A stretch of 64,000 bases of DNA from Aquiluna sp. (GCA_028822985.1 JAPKCK010000005.1:32743-96742); one strand, 5' to 3'; positions 29,002-37,670 are shown, counted from the stretch's first letter. Translations and numbers: made by a program. The notes: generated from the sequence alone by a model not told the origin.

Positions 29002-30074
29002 ACAACGACTTTGATGAAGTCCTAGAGTTTTGCAAATTGTCAATCCCCAAGGCTCACCATAAAAGAATCGGAATTGTTGGGGCGGGAGGAATTGTGGCGG
29101 GCGCTCATCTACCCGCTTACGCGCTCGCGGGACTTCCGATCCATGGAATAACTGACATCGACCATGAGAGAGCGAAGGAGTTGGCCAAGGAGCACGGAAT
29201 AGTAAATGTATACGACGACTACAAGCAGATGCTCGCTGATCCGGAGATTGAAGTGGTTGACATTGCTGTCCCTGCAGCCGAGCAGCCCAAAATACTTCTT
29301 GCCGCGCTTGCCGCTGGTAAGCACGTCCTCGCCCAGAAGCCTCTCGCAACTTCTGTCGAGGCCGCTCAAGAACTTGAGGCTGCAAGCGAAGAGTCAGGTT
29401 TAGTTGTTGGCGTAAACCAACAACTAAGGTTCGATGAAGGGATTGCGGCAGCTTACAAGATGGTACAAATGGGCTGGATTGGGAAGGTTTCCAACTTCTC
29501 GTTGACTGTGAATCTGGATACGCCCTGGGAGCTGTGGGACTGGGCCAACACCATGGAGCGGCTGGAAATTATGATTCACTCAATTCACTATCATGACGTA
29601 GTGCGATGGTTTCTTGGGGAACCGGAGAGGGTTTACGCGGTCGCGGGGAAGACGCCCGGCCAAGCTCCAATCGGGGAGACCAGGACTATTTCAACATACA
29701 CATTTGCCAGTGGTGCGTCTGCCTTGATACATTCCAACCACGTAAATCGCGGAGGCGATAACATCGCGGAGTTTCGGATCGACGGAGAATCTGGATCGAT
29801 CAGAGGTACTTTGGGGTTGCTGTATGACTATCCGGTTGGAAGATTGGACACCTTGGAGATCAACTCGCAAGTCCTGCCAACCGAAGGGTGGGTTGCCTAC
29901 CCCGTGACGAATCGGTGGATTCCAGAGGCCTTTATCGGGACAATGGGATCTGTCCTATCGGCAATTTCCGACGGCACTCCGTTGAGAAGCTCAATAAGGG
30001 ACAATGTAAATACGATTCGACTGATTCACGCGCTTTACAAATCTATCGAAAGCGGGGAGTCTCAGGCTCTTTGA
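28998..30074 (+). CDS. Gfo/Idh/MocA family oxidoreductase
   Basis: A 358-residue NAD(P)-dependent sugar or sugar-acid dehydrogenase. The Rossmann motif [14 protein letters not shown] is near residue 26, the family EKP-like motif is [15 protein letters not shown], and the C-terminal domain has the [14 protein letters not shown] histidine pair where the catalytic residue is expected. It is last in the operon beginning at 24796 and overlaps the preceding gene by 4 bp. Substrate unknown. Confidence 0.85.
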   Translation: MNNDFDEVLEFCKLSIPKAHHKRIGIVGAGGIVAGAHLPAYALAGLPIHGITDIDHERAKELAKEHGIVNVYDDYKQMLADPEIEVVDIAVPAAEQPKILLAALAAGKHVLAQKPLATSVEAAQELEAASEESGLVVGVNQQLRFDEGIAAAYKMVQMGWIGKVSNFSLTVNLDTPWELWDWANTMERLEIMIHSIHYHDVVRWFLGEPERVYAVAGKTPGQAPIGETRTISTYTFASGASALIHSNHVNRGGDNIAEFRIDGESGSIRGTLGLLYDYPVGRLDTLEINSQVLPTEGWVAYPVTNRWIPEAFIGTMGSVLSAISDGTPLRSSIRDNVNTIRLIHALYKSIESGESQAL

Positions 30075-30208
30075 GCGCCTCTGTGATAACCCCCGGCTTC
30101 CTATTGGGCTCAATCAGTCCTCAACTTTGGTGGGTGTGGAGTCAAGCCTTGAGAAAATCAACCAGGCGAATATTGTGATCGAAGCAGAGCCGCCGCGAAC
30201 CTGCTGCC

Positions 30209-30226
30209 ACAGGCCTTGAAGCCTGT
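30209..30226. promoter_or_regulatory. Palindrome ACAGGCCTTGAAGCCTGT upstream of the ABC transporter operon
   Basis: Twin of the element at 24684-24701 (16 of 18 bases), again followed at about 27 bp by an ATCCTATA-type site. The same two-site arrangement before both binding-protein genes argues for a shared second regulator. Confidence 0.55.
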
Positions 30227-30247
30227 ATTACCAATGTATAACGATAG

Positions 30248-30265
30248 TTATGTATCCTATACGAA
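30248..30265. promoter_or_regulatory. Operator 3 (TTATGTATCCTATACGAA)
   Basis: ATCCTATA-family site 85 bp before the ABC binding-protein gene, downstream of the palindrome at 30209. Confidence 0.55.
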
Positions 30266-30300
30266 ATGAAGAAATGTTCGGTAAGGTTAGCGAATGGAGT

Positions 30301-30317
30301 GAAGGGAATTACCCTTC
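30301..30317 (+). promoter_or_regulatory. 5'-leader hairpin GAAGGG-aatta-CCCTTC
   Basis: A perfect 6-bp stem with a 5-base loop, 32 bp before the ATG of the binding-protein gene and upstream of its GGAAGGA ribosome site. It could stabilise the message 5' end; no T tract, so probably not a terminator. Confidence 0.35.
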
Positions 30318-30349
30318 GTCCAGAAGTAAAACGGAAGGAACACAACTAA

Positions 30350-31663
30350 ATGCATAAAATTATTTCCGTCCCAATTGCAATCGCAAGCATCCTAACTTTG
30401 GCGGCCTGTGCGGGTGCTGGGAGCTCAGGTGGAAGCACCGATAGCTCGACTGGAACGACGGCGTTGCAGGATAGCCCTCGTGAGCTTTTGATATGGGTGG
30501 ACATTGTCCGCGAACCTGCTGCCAAGATGTATGCCGAGAAAATGGCAGGCGAAATAGACGTAACTGTCGAGGTTGTCGCTCAGGAGGAGATGCTCCCCAA
30601 GATCGCACTAGCAAACCAGACGGGATCTGGCTGGCCAGACCTCTTGTTCGCACCACCCAATGACATAGCTATTTGGGCGGATGCGTCGAACGGTTACGCC
30701 CTCGCTCTGGATGACTACCTAGACCCTTCGATCATCGAAGGCTATGAGGGTTCAAACGACTGGTGTCTAATAGAGGGGCAGTACTATTGCCTGAAAAATG
30801 ACCTCGCGCAAACTGTTCTTTGGTACGACACTGTTCTCTTCGACGAGCTAGGTCTGACAATTCCCACAACATTCTCAGAATTCTCGACTGAGGCCATGAA
30901 GCTCAAGGGAACCGGTTATGTAGCAGGTGCAATTGGAGACCAGGGTTTCTACTCTGGTTACCTATGGCCTAGCGGTTGCCCAATGACTTCAGTACAGGAC
31001 GGCACCACTGTTCGAATCAACCCGGACACTCCTGAATGTTCCAGGGTTTGGAAAGAGATTCAGCCTCTTGTTGACGCCGGAGTACTGGATACCCGCTCTG
31101 CATTCGATGCAGGGTTCATTGCAGATGTAGCGAATGCTGGCAAAGTGGCGATGCACATTGGACCATCTTGGTGGGGCGAGTTTGTAATTCGACCTGCTGA
31201 CAGCTGGGGAATCGAAGCGGGTCGTATATCCGCTGCACCGATGCCAAAGTGGTCTGGAGAGAGCATTAACTACTCGGGCGAGTGGGGTGGAGGAATTTGG
31301 GCAGTATCGTCTAACGCTGTGAACCCTCAGGATGCCGTAGACGCCATCGTCTATCTTGCTACCTCTGTTGAAGTAGCCAAGGACGGCGTTACTTTCCCAG
31401 GATTCAAGCCTGCCTACGAAGCATGGTCAGCACGTCTTGATGCCGACCCTTACTACGCAATAAGCCCAGTAGCGGCAATGAAGTCGCAAGCCTCCAAAAT
31501 CCGACAAACTGAGAAGCCTGTTCGATTCAATGCCCAGGGTCAGATTGGAGCAACTCTCCAGGCTGGCCTCAATGGCGGCGAGACTGTAGAAAAGTCAGTG
31601 CGATCCTTTCTTGATTCACTGCAGCAGCTGGCTCCAGGTGGCGGTTACACTGTCATCGATTAG
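30350..31663 (+). CDS. ABC sugar transporter substrate-binding lipoprotein (CUT1)
   Basis: A 437-residue family 1 solute-binding protein. The signal peptide ends in the lipobox LTLAAC (Cys near residue 20), followed by a Gly/Ser/Thr linker and the two-lobed fold (LIWVDIVREPAAKMYAEKM; DLLFAPPNDIAIWAD). It would present a sugar, probably L-fucose or a fucose-containing saccharide by context, to the two permeases downstream. ATG at 30350 with GGAAGGA upstream. A strong hairpin follows its stop. Confidence 0.9.
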   Translation: MHKIISVPIAIASILTLAACAGAGSSGGSTDSSTGTTALQDSPRELLIWVDIVREPAAKMYAEKMAGEIDVTVEVVAQEEMLPKIALANQTGSGWPDLLFAPPNDIAIWADASNGYALALDDYLDPSIIEGYEGSNDWCLIEGQYYCLKNDLAQTVLWYDTVLFDELGLTIPTTFSEFSTEAMKLKGTGYVAGAIGDQGFYSGYLWPSGCPMTSVQDGTTVRINPDTPECSRVWKEIQPLVDAGVLDTRSAFDAGFIADVANAGKVAMHIGPSWWGEFVIRPADSWGIEAGRISAAPMPKWSGESINYSGEWGGGIWAVSSNAVNPQDAVDAIVYLATSVEVAKDGVTFPGFKPAYEAWSARLDADPYYAISPVAAMKSQASKIRQTEKPVRFNAQGQIGATLQAGLNGGETVEKSVRSFLDSLQQLAPGGGYTVID

Positions 31664-31690
31664 AGACAATTAGAGAAGTAACACAAGGTA

Positions 31691-31714
31691 GGGGGTTCGG
31701 GAAACCGGGCCCCC
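31691..31714 (+). promoter_or_regulatory. Intercistronic hairpin with GAAA tetraloop
   Basis: GGGGGTTCGG-GAAA-CCGGGCCCCC pairs over 10 bp (two G-U pairs) around a GNRA-type loop, with no T tract after it. It lies between the binding-protein stop and the first permease. Such structures commonly protect the upstream message so that binding protein is made in excess over permease. Confidence 0.6.
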
Positions 31715-31779
31715 AACTACCGGAGGACGGAGAACCCATTTTTAGAGTTAAGTCAAAATACACCCAAGCGATAGCAGGG

Positions 31780-32634
31780 GTGTTGATGTTCACGCCCTAT
31801 GCAGTGCTGCTGGTCTTGTTTGCCATTGTTCCGATCGGGCTCGCATTTTCTACGTCCCTAAAACCATCTTTGGCGAACCCCGAAGGCGGGTTTGCAAATT
31901 ACCTGTTTGTCATAAATGATTTTCGCTTTTGGCCCGCGGTCATAAATATTTCGACGTTCCTGGCAATCTACTTACCGTCGATGGTGATTGTAGTTGCGTC
32001 GCTTTCGCTACTTTTGGACGCAATTAAGTCTAGGTGGAGCGTTCCCTTAAGGTTGGCCTATCTTGTGCCAGCGTCCATCACTGGTGCCGTGGCGATACTG
32101 GTTTGGTACTTCATGCTTGAGCCTAAGTTCAGCCCATTTAAGGGCATTCTGCTGGAGCTTGGACTGACTTCGGGCAGTCAAATTTTTGCCCAAACCAAGT
32201 TGGTGTGGGTCTTCGCCTTAATGGCGTTTTTCACTGGAGCTGGTAATTGGATTGTGATCCAGTACGGTTCACTTCAGTCAATTTCCGAGGACATTTTGGA
32301 GGCAGCCAAAATAGACGGGGCAAATGTTTTTCAAACGGCCCTCCAGATTAAGCTTCCGCTAATCCGAAAATATTTGATTTACATGACCATTCTAACTTTT
32401 GCTGCGGGTCTTCAGATTTTTGTCGAGCCGTACCTCCTGTCATCATCCGTGTACCCAAACATCGCAAGGGACTGGTCTCTGAATCAGCTCAGCTATTCAT
32501 TGGCTTTTTCCGGGGCCAATTTGGGTGCAGCGACAGCGCTATCGCTCATGCTGCTGCTCGTTTGCGTCATCGCCGCTCTATTGGTGATATTCAGGACAGA
32601 TTTCTTTGATGAAGCCAGAATGAAGGAGGACTAA
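31780..32634 (+). CDS. ABC sugar permease, MalF type (CUT1)
   Basis: A 284-residue inner-membrane permease with six helices. The EAA loop that contacts the ATPase is ILEAAKIDGANVFQTALQI with the conserved Gly. The annotated GTG at 31780 falls inside the first helix. The frame upstream reads FRVKSKYTQAIAGV, as expected for a permease N-terminus, back to an ATT at 31738 preceded by GGAGGACGGAG; no ATG, GTG or TTG occurs in that frame between 31675 and 31780. The true start may therefore be the rare ATT. Confidence 0.88.
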   Translation: MLMFTPYAVLLVLFAIVPIGLAFSTSLKPSLANPEGGFANYLFVINDFRFWPAVINISTFLAIYLPSMVIVVASLSLLLDAIKSRWSVPLRLAYLVPASITGAVAILVWYFMLEPKFSPFKGILLELGLTSGSQIFAQTKLVWVFALMAFFTGAGNWIVIQYGSLQSISEDILEAAKIDGANVFQTALQIKLPLIRKYLIYMTILTFAAGLQIFVEPYLLSSSVYPNIARDWSLNQLSYSLAFSGANLGAATALSLMLLLVCVIAALLVIFRTDFFDEARMKED

Positions 32635-33552
32635 ATGCCATCCAGAACGTATGTATCTGTGAGCGACCGAATCCAAAGAGCGGTCCGAAGCGTCGCTGGA
32701 AAGTTGTTGCTTTGGACGTCTTTGATCGTTTTCGCGGTGTTCAGCGTTGTACCCATGCTCTGGCTTATTCTTGCACCTTCAAAAACTCAGACCGAACTGA
32801 TCGATCTCGACCCACTGGCCTTTGGGAGCTTTGCTGGATATGTCAACTCTTGGAACAACTTGATGGTTTTCCAGGACGGCCGCATCATTACTTGGGTCTT
32901 CAACTCGATCTGGTACACCACTATTATCGTGATCATAGCGTGCGGGAGCGCACTTTTAGCGGGTTATGCTCTGGCCGCTACCAGGCTTCCATTCCGCAAG
33001 CCATTGCTCATCGTGACTTTGGTAGCAATGATTGTGCCTCCTGTCGCGTTCGTGTTGCCCTTGTTCGTTCAAATTTCCAGTTTGGGTCTGTACAACAGTC
33101 CCTGGGCAATTATCCTTACCGGCTCCTTTTATCCGTTCGGGGTCTTTTTGGCATATATCTACTTCTCGACGACTATTCCTCATGAGCTGTACGACGCTGC
33201 GAGAATCGATGGTGCCGGCGAATGGGGGACTTTTTTCCGCATTGCCATGCCTCTATCTACGGGGCTGTTGGGCATGCTGGGGTTTTTCGCGTTCACAGCT
33301 AACTGGGTCAACTTTTTCTTGCCGTACGTGATGGTTAACACTGGTGAGCTGCTGACGCTACCGGTTGGTCTGGGAATATTATTTAGCTCAACGCCTGCCC
33401 TCAACCCTGGAGTGGGTGCAAATAGCTCGCCAATTCGTGGCCCAGAGATTGCTCTCGCGGGTCTTATGGTTGCAATCCCTATCCTTTTGGTATTCCTAGC
33501 GTCGGCGCGGCTTATTGTTCGCGGTGTTCTGTCAGGCTCAGTGAAGAGTTAG
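32635..33552 (+). CDS. ABC sugar permease, MalG type (CUT1)
   Basis: A 305-residue inner-membrane permease. The EAA motif is LYDAARIDGAGEWGTFFRIAMP and the first helix is near residue 30. Its ATG follows the previous stop directly (TAAATG). It pairs with the MalF-type subunit. No nucleotide-binding subunit gene is found in the island, so a shared MsmK/UgpC-type ATPase encoded elsewhere is presumably used. Confidence 0.92.
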   Translation: MPSRTYVSVSDRIQRAVRSVAGKLLLWTSLIVFAVFSVVPMLWLILAPSKTQTELIDLDPLAFGSFAGYVNSWNNLMVFQDGRIITWVFNSIWYTTIIVIIACGSALLAGYALAATRLPFRKPLLIVTLVAMIVPPVAFVLPLFVQISSLGLYNSPWAIILTGSFYPFGVFLAYIYFSTTIPHELYDAARIDGAGEWGTFFRIAMPLSTGLLGMLGFFAFTANWVNFFLPYVMVNTGELLTLPVGLGILFSSTPALNPGVGANSSPIRGPEIALAGLMVAIPILLVFLASARLIVRGVLSGSVKS

Positions 33553-33593
33553 CCTTTCCTAGCCAATTTTTGCAGGAGCAGAGATTTTCTGGC

Positions 33594-35543
33594 TTAGTCC
33601 TCCATGTTGCGCGGCTTTATAATTGGATCCCAGTTCTCACGGTTGGACCAAGGCGTCTCGTAGCTTGGAGTGTTGCAGTAGCGACTCATTCCTAGGCGGA
33701 GCGACGCCGTGCACTTGGGTGCCAGAGTTATCTTGACCCAGGGCCCGGATACCGGGCTGCTAGCCGAATCAGAACTTCCTTGCCCGAGTATCACAACCGA
33801 TGTGAAGTCATGTTCCTGGAAGGCCCCAGCCTGAATTATGATGCGGCGCTCTGTTGGTCCAGTATTCACAAGGTCAACATGCGCTTCGTCCTTCGATATT
33901 TTGTGGACTAATGCTGCGACATCCTCCGGAACACCACACCGCTTTAAGTTCGCGTCGAAGTATCTGAACGTGCTGTGTTGGAGACCTCCGTGCGAGATAT
34001 GTGCGGGCGCCCCGAGCATCAGCTGCATCAGAGACTCAAAGTAAACAGGGTTGAATTCTTGCCACGCATGTATCGCGTAACCATCCACCTGCATGCTCAG
34101 TGAATCAGGATAATCCAATATTTGATCCACTGTTCCCCAGCGTCTAGGGTCGCCATCCGGAGATCGCAGGCGTTCGAGCTGTTGGTCTATCAGCCTATGA
34201 TTTGCCGCTAGCAGCTTCTCCGGGTAGTCCGGGAATTGGCCGTTTATAAACTCGTACCAGGGAAGAGTATTGGTGTTGTAGTGCTTGACGCTGAATGGCT
34301 TTTCCGCAATCGTGACTTTGTTCCACTCGAGGTGTTTGTTTCGAGCGCGCTCCACTCGATCCTTGTCCTCCTCCGCGAGTGTTCGAGCCCACAGGTGAAT
34401 CGCGTAGGTAGGTTCTGCGGGGCGATAGTCTGCCCAGCCGGAGTCGAAGTGCTTTTGGGGCGTATGCCATACGCCGTCCTGGTCTTTTCCTAGGTGGAAG
34501 TTGACATCGAGCTGTTCTCGTACCATCGCGACTCTATTTTGGTCACCTGTCATTAGGTAGGCATTAAGGCAGGTGTTTAGAATCGGCTCGATTATTGTGA
34601 GGAAACCATGTGGCCAACGCCAACCGTAGTGTCCACCCCACCACTTGCCGTCCAGATACTCTCCGACTTTTCCTGACAGCCCAACGTTGTCGGGCATAAT
34701 TCCATCGTTTGCTTGAGATCGTTTTTGCCACAGATCCATGTAATCCAGGACCCACGTTTTGAGCGTTTCATCTCCGGAGTACATATACGCATGAGTCATT
34801 TGACCAGACGCATTTAGATTTAGGGGGACATCGCCACGCGTCGTTCTCTGGTTCATCAGCAAAATTATCTCTTCGAAGACTTCAGGGTCACTCCAGATGC
34901 ACAAACGCTTGCCTTCTTCGAAGGGCGAAGTCTCCATGTCCTCAAACGGTGCGTGGTAGCTGTCAAGGACACCGCGGTGAGTTCCAAGGTCCTCCTTTGT
35001 TACTCGCATGCGAGGGCCGCGACTACCCGACTGGGGGGCCCGGATAAGTTTTAGCTCGGGATCATAATTAGGCGCCAGCGGATCTTCGCCGGTGTACATT
35101 CGTGCGAATCGATCAGCTCTGACGCGCTCCGTTAGGGACTCCGGATTGGTTAGGCCGAAAAAATAGTGGAATAGGTTGGCTTCGCCATGGTGCATCCAGT
35201 CGTAGTAGCCATCAAACTCCCTTTCAATTTGACCGTACTGAGCCCACTGCCAGGTGATCGAATCCCACATCTGTCGAGCTAGTTGCCCGACTCTTTCGCT
35301 GCCGCCGAGCGCATACAGCAAGGCCAAGTATTGAAAGCCCTCATAGGGATCGTCAGAGCCATCCATTCCTGGCCATTCTTCTCGCCAGATCAGGCTGCCG
35401 TCCGGCCTTGTGTATCGAGCAACAAATTCTTCGGCGGCGTCATTGAGGCGATCAAAAAGTGCTCGTTGGCTGTCTGCCCATTGAGGAACAGCGCTGGCCG
35501 TCTCAACTGAGAAATTCGGGATTCCAGAACTCAATTCGCTCAT
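33594..35543 (-). CDS. Uncharacterised 649-residue protein, possible (alpha/alpha)-barrel carbohydrate enzyme
   Basis: I do not recognise the family. The protein is rich in Trp, Tyr and His with repeated helix pairs (ARQMWDSITWQWAQYGQIER, DYMDLWQKRSQANDG, GHYGWRWPHGF, DGYAIHAWQEFNPVYF), as in glycoside hydrolases or polysaccharide lyases built on alpha-toroids, and a beta-rich C-terminal 110 residues. No signal peptide is present, so it should act in the cytoplasm on imported material. ATG at 35543 has GAAAGG upstream; longer starts at 35564 and 35684 run into operator 4 and the divergent SDR gene. Its context suggests release or modification of a deoxyhexose. Confidence 0.6.
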   Translation of the reverse strand: MSELSSGIPNFSVETASAVPQWADSQRALFDRLNDAAEEFVARYTRPDGSLIWREEWPGMDGSDDPYEGFQYLALLYALGGSERVGQLARQMWDSITWQWAQYGQIEREFDGYYDWMHHGEANLFHYFFGLTNPESLTERVRADRFARMYTGEDPLAPNYDPELKLIRAPQSGSRGPRMRVTKEDLGTHRGVLDSYHAPFEDMETSPFEEGKRLCIWSDPEVFEEIILLMNQRTTRGDVPLNLNASGQMTHAYMYSGDETLKTWVLDYMDLWQKRSQANDGIMPDNVGLSGKVGEYLDGKWWGGHYGWRWPHGFLTIIEPILNTCLNAYLMTGDQNRVAMVREQLDVNFHLGKDQDGVWHTPQKHFDSGWADYRPAEPTYAIHLWARTLAEEDKDRVERARNKHLEWNKVTIAEKPFSVKHYNTNTLPWYEFINGQFPDYPEKLLAANHRLIDQQLERLRSPDGDPRRWGTVDQILDYPDSLSMQVDGYAIHAWQEFNPVYFESLMQLMLGAPAHISHGGLQHSTFRYFDANLKRCGVPEDVAALVHKISKDEAHVDLVNTGPTERRIIIQAGAFQEHDFTSVVILGQGSSDSASSPVSGPWVKITLAPKCTASLRLGMSRYCNTPSYETPWSNRENWDPIIKPRNMED

Positions 35544-35575
35544 CAACAGACCTTTCACCGCCATTCGAGGATGTA

Positions 35576-35592
35576 ATAATCCTATAGTATAC
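35576..35592. promoter_or_regulatory. Operator 4 (ATAATCCTATAGTATAC), divergent promoter
   Basis: ATCCTATA-family site between the divergent 649-residue protein gene and the SDR gene. On the minus strand it contains a TACTAT -10-like box, as in operator 1. A nearby ACGAA/TTCGT inverted pair (35591-35615) may also matter. Confidence 0.6.
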
Positions 35593-35619
35593 GAAGGTAT
35601 ATTCGTGTACCATGATTTC

Positions 35620-36411
35620 ATGTCAACAGGCCGCAAGTACTCATCGAACAGGGTCGCTCTGATAACCGGCTCGTCAACAGGCATTGGTTTCGCAACGGCG
35701 GAGCTACTTCTAAGCGACGGTTGGTCTGTTCAGTTTCACTCGGAGATGGAAACAGAAGTTTTGCCAGGCGTCATGCAGGAACTGCTCTCCAAAAACCCGG
35801 AACGAACGAGCTATATTCAGGCTGATCTGTCTGTCCCCGAGGCGGCGAGTAAAAAAATTCTCCAGCATGTTTCAACGCGCTGGTCTCGTCTCGATGCCCT
35901 GGTTGTTTCGGCAGCCGTAACCCATCATGGCCCAATTGAAGCCATCACCGAGGAGAACTGGCATCACCTTTTGTCGGTTAATGTTATTGCGCCCTTTTTT
36001 GTGGCAACCAAGCTCCAAGGCCTTCTGGCCAAAAATGGAGGCTCGATCGTTTTTGTAAGCTCGACAAACGCGAAACGAGTGAACATTAATAACACCCTCT
36101 ACGACGTGAGCAAGGCTGCTTTAAATCAGTTGAGCAGAGCTTTAGCCTTGGAGCTGAGACACAAGGGAGTACGAGTAAACACAATCATGCCTGGAGGGAC
36201 ATTGACTCCAATGTTGGAGAAATGGATGTCCGAATACTCTGACAGTCCTGAATCTGCATTGCGGCATGAAATGGACTCTGGTTTCCTCGCGACCCCAACA
36301 CAGATTGCGGGTGCAATAGTCTCTCTTCTCGAAGATCGAAGTGGCTGGATAAATGGTGCCGCAATTGAGGTGGACGGCGGTCTGCATCTCGGTGAATTCT
36401 GGAGAGCCTAA
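35620..36411 (+). CDS. SDR family oxidoreductase
   Basis: A 263-residue classical short-chain dehydrogenase. Cofactor motif ITGSSTGIGFA near residue 14, catalytic YDVSKAA (YxxxK) with upstream VSST serine, and C-terminal GAAIEVDGGLH. The usual NNAG motif reads VSAAV, an uncommon variation. It would oxidise or reduce a sugar-acid hydroxyl; a fuconate-pathway role is possible but the SDR at 42190 is the better candidate. ATG at 35620 chosen over a GTG at 35605 that lies in the promoter; no clear ribosome site, so it may be leaderless. Confidence 0.82.
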   Translation: MSTGRKYSSNRVALITGSSTGIGFATAELLLSDGWSVQFHSEMETEVLPGVMQELLSKNPERTSYIQADLSVPEAASKKILQHVSTRWSRLDALVVSAAVTHHGPIEAITEENWHHLLSVNVIAPFFVATKLQGLLAKNGGSIVFVSSTNAKRVNINNTLYDVSKAALNQLSRALALELRHKGVRVNTIMPGGTLTPMLEKWMSEYSDSPESALRHEMDSGFLATPTQIAGAIVSLLEDRSGWINGAAIEVDGGLHLGEFWRA

Positions 36412-36537
36412 GTTAGACACGGAGATCTAGTGTTCAGACCCTGACTGCATCCTTGACGGCTGCAAAAACTCATGCGGTTTCGCCTTGCATCACCGATCTT
36501 CCGGCTGAGCTGTTATGTCGGCGACAGGGCCATTCGA

Positions 36538-37659
36538 TCAGAAAATAGCTATGGTGTGATCTTCGATGAAATCCCAATCGTAGTCAATGCACAGACCGGT
36601 GCCCTGTGGAGCCTGAACCATTCCATCGACAATATTCAGACTCGTTTTGGTGCCAAATTCGAAATCATCGGTCGGATAAAGCGTTTCGAAAAATTCACCA
36701 TTTGATATCGCTAAGGCCGCATGGAGTTGAACCTGTTCGAGCCCATGATAAATGGTTGTATGTAATTCGCATTGCACTCCGAAGGCTTCTGCAAGGTGAG
36801 CAGTCTTCATGACCGCGGTTATGCCACCTCGCCAGCTAACATCCGTGCGAACTATGTCCACGATCCCCTCTTTGATGCAATGGGCTGTCGAGTAATACGT
36901 TCCTGCGAGCACCTCTGTGCCACAAATAGGTATGTCCAATTTTTCACGGAGTTTTTTCAGCCCGTTAAAGTTCACATCCAGAAGAGGCTCTTCAAACCAG
37001 CGAAAGTTTAGTTTTTGAAGCTCTTTACCGGCCTTCAGTGCTTGCTCGTAGCTACTCATGATTACCGGATCTGCCATCAGTATAAAGTCTGGCCCAACGG
37101 CTTCTCGAACCGCTCTGTAGCATTCGATGTCAAAGTCCACGCCTTTGTTTGGCGGGTGAAGCTTGTACCCCTTGATGCCCTTCTCTTTAACCTCAAGTGC
37201 TTGTGCAACGTAAGCCTCAGGGCCCGATAGGAACATAGATGAGACGTAAAGTGGAATTTCATCCTTGGCGGCCCCCAGAAGTTTGTAGACGGGCTGCTGT
37301 GCAATTTTGCCAACAGCATCCCAGCACGCGTTATCAAAGGGCCCGTAGGCATAAATTGGAACATGATTCCAGCGCCTGTCGAACATCTCAAAGTCCTTAA
37401 GGTTCTTGTTGGCGTCGAATACGTCTCGTCCCTCAAAGAACGGCTTTACCTGGCTCATTGCGGAGGCCGCGGCTCTGGCATCCAGGGCCCCGAATCCGAA
37501 GGAAGTGCCGGTGGTGCCGTCCGCTGTTGTGACTGTAACCACAGTGAAGTCCGGTCGCGCACCACCGGGAAGGTCGGTCGTTACCGTGGCAGCTGCGGAG
37601 CCCAGATTCGGTCCACTGCAAGCCCTAATCTCAATTTTTTCTATCGTGCTTCCGATCAC
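36538..37659 (-). CDS. Second mandelate racemase/muconate lactonizing enzyme family protein
   Basis: A 373-residue enolase-superfamily enzyme distinct from FucD. Metal ligands are in LMADPV, WFEEPL and CGTEVLAG; an Asp in RTDVSWRGG and a His in CELHTTIYHG could form the His-Asp dyad. Where most racemase-group enzymes have KxK, this has GYKLHPP (KxH). It is probably a sugar-acid dehydratase or epimerase of unknown substrate. GTG start with GGAGG upstream. It is transcribed alone from operator 5. Confidence 0.82.
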   Translation of the reverse strand: MIGSTIEKIEIRACSGPNLGSAAATVTTDLPGGARPDFTVVTVTTADGTTGTSFGFGALDARAAASAMSQVKPFFEGRDVFDANKNLKDFEMFDRRWNHVPIYAYGPFDNACWDAVGKIAQQPVYKLLGAAKDEIPLYVSSMFLSGPEAYVAQALEVKEKGIKGYKLHPPNKGVDFDIECYRAVREAVGPDFILMADPVIMSSYEQALKAGKELQKLNFRWFEEPLLDVNFNGLKKLREKLDIPICGTEVLAGTYYSTAHCIKEGIVDIVRTDVSWRGGITAVMKTAHLAEAFGVQCELHTTIYHGLEQVQLHAALAISNGEFFETLYPTDDFEFGTKTSLNIVDGMVQAPQGTGLCIDYDWDFIEDHTIAIF

Positions 37660-37670
37660 AATTCCTCCAG

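Noticed and set aside
33553..33593. Terminator between the MalG permease and the 649-residue protein gene (AGCCA/TGGCT pair)
   Set aside because: Only a 5-bp stem with a loop over 20 bases and no clear T tract.
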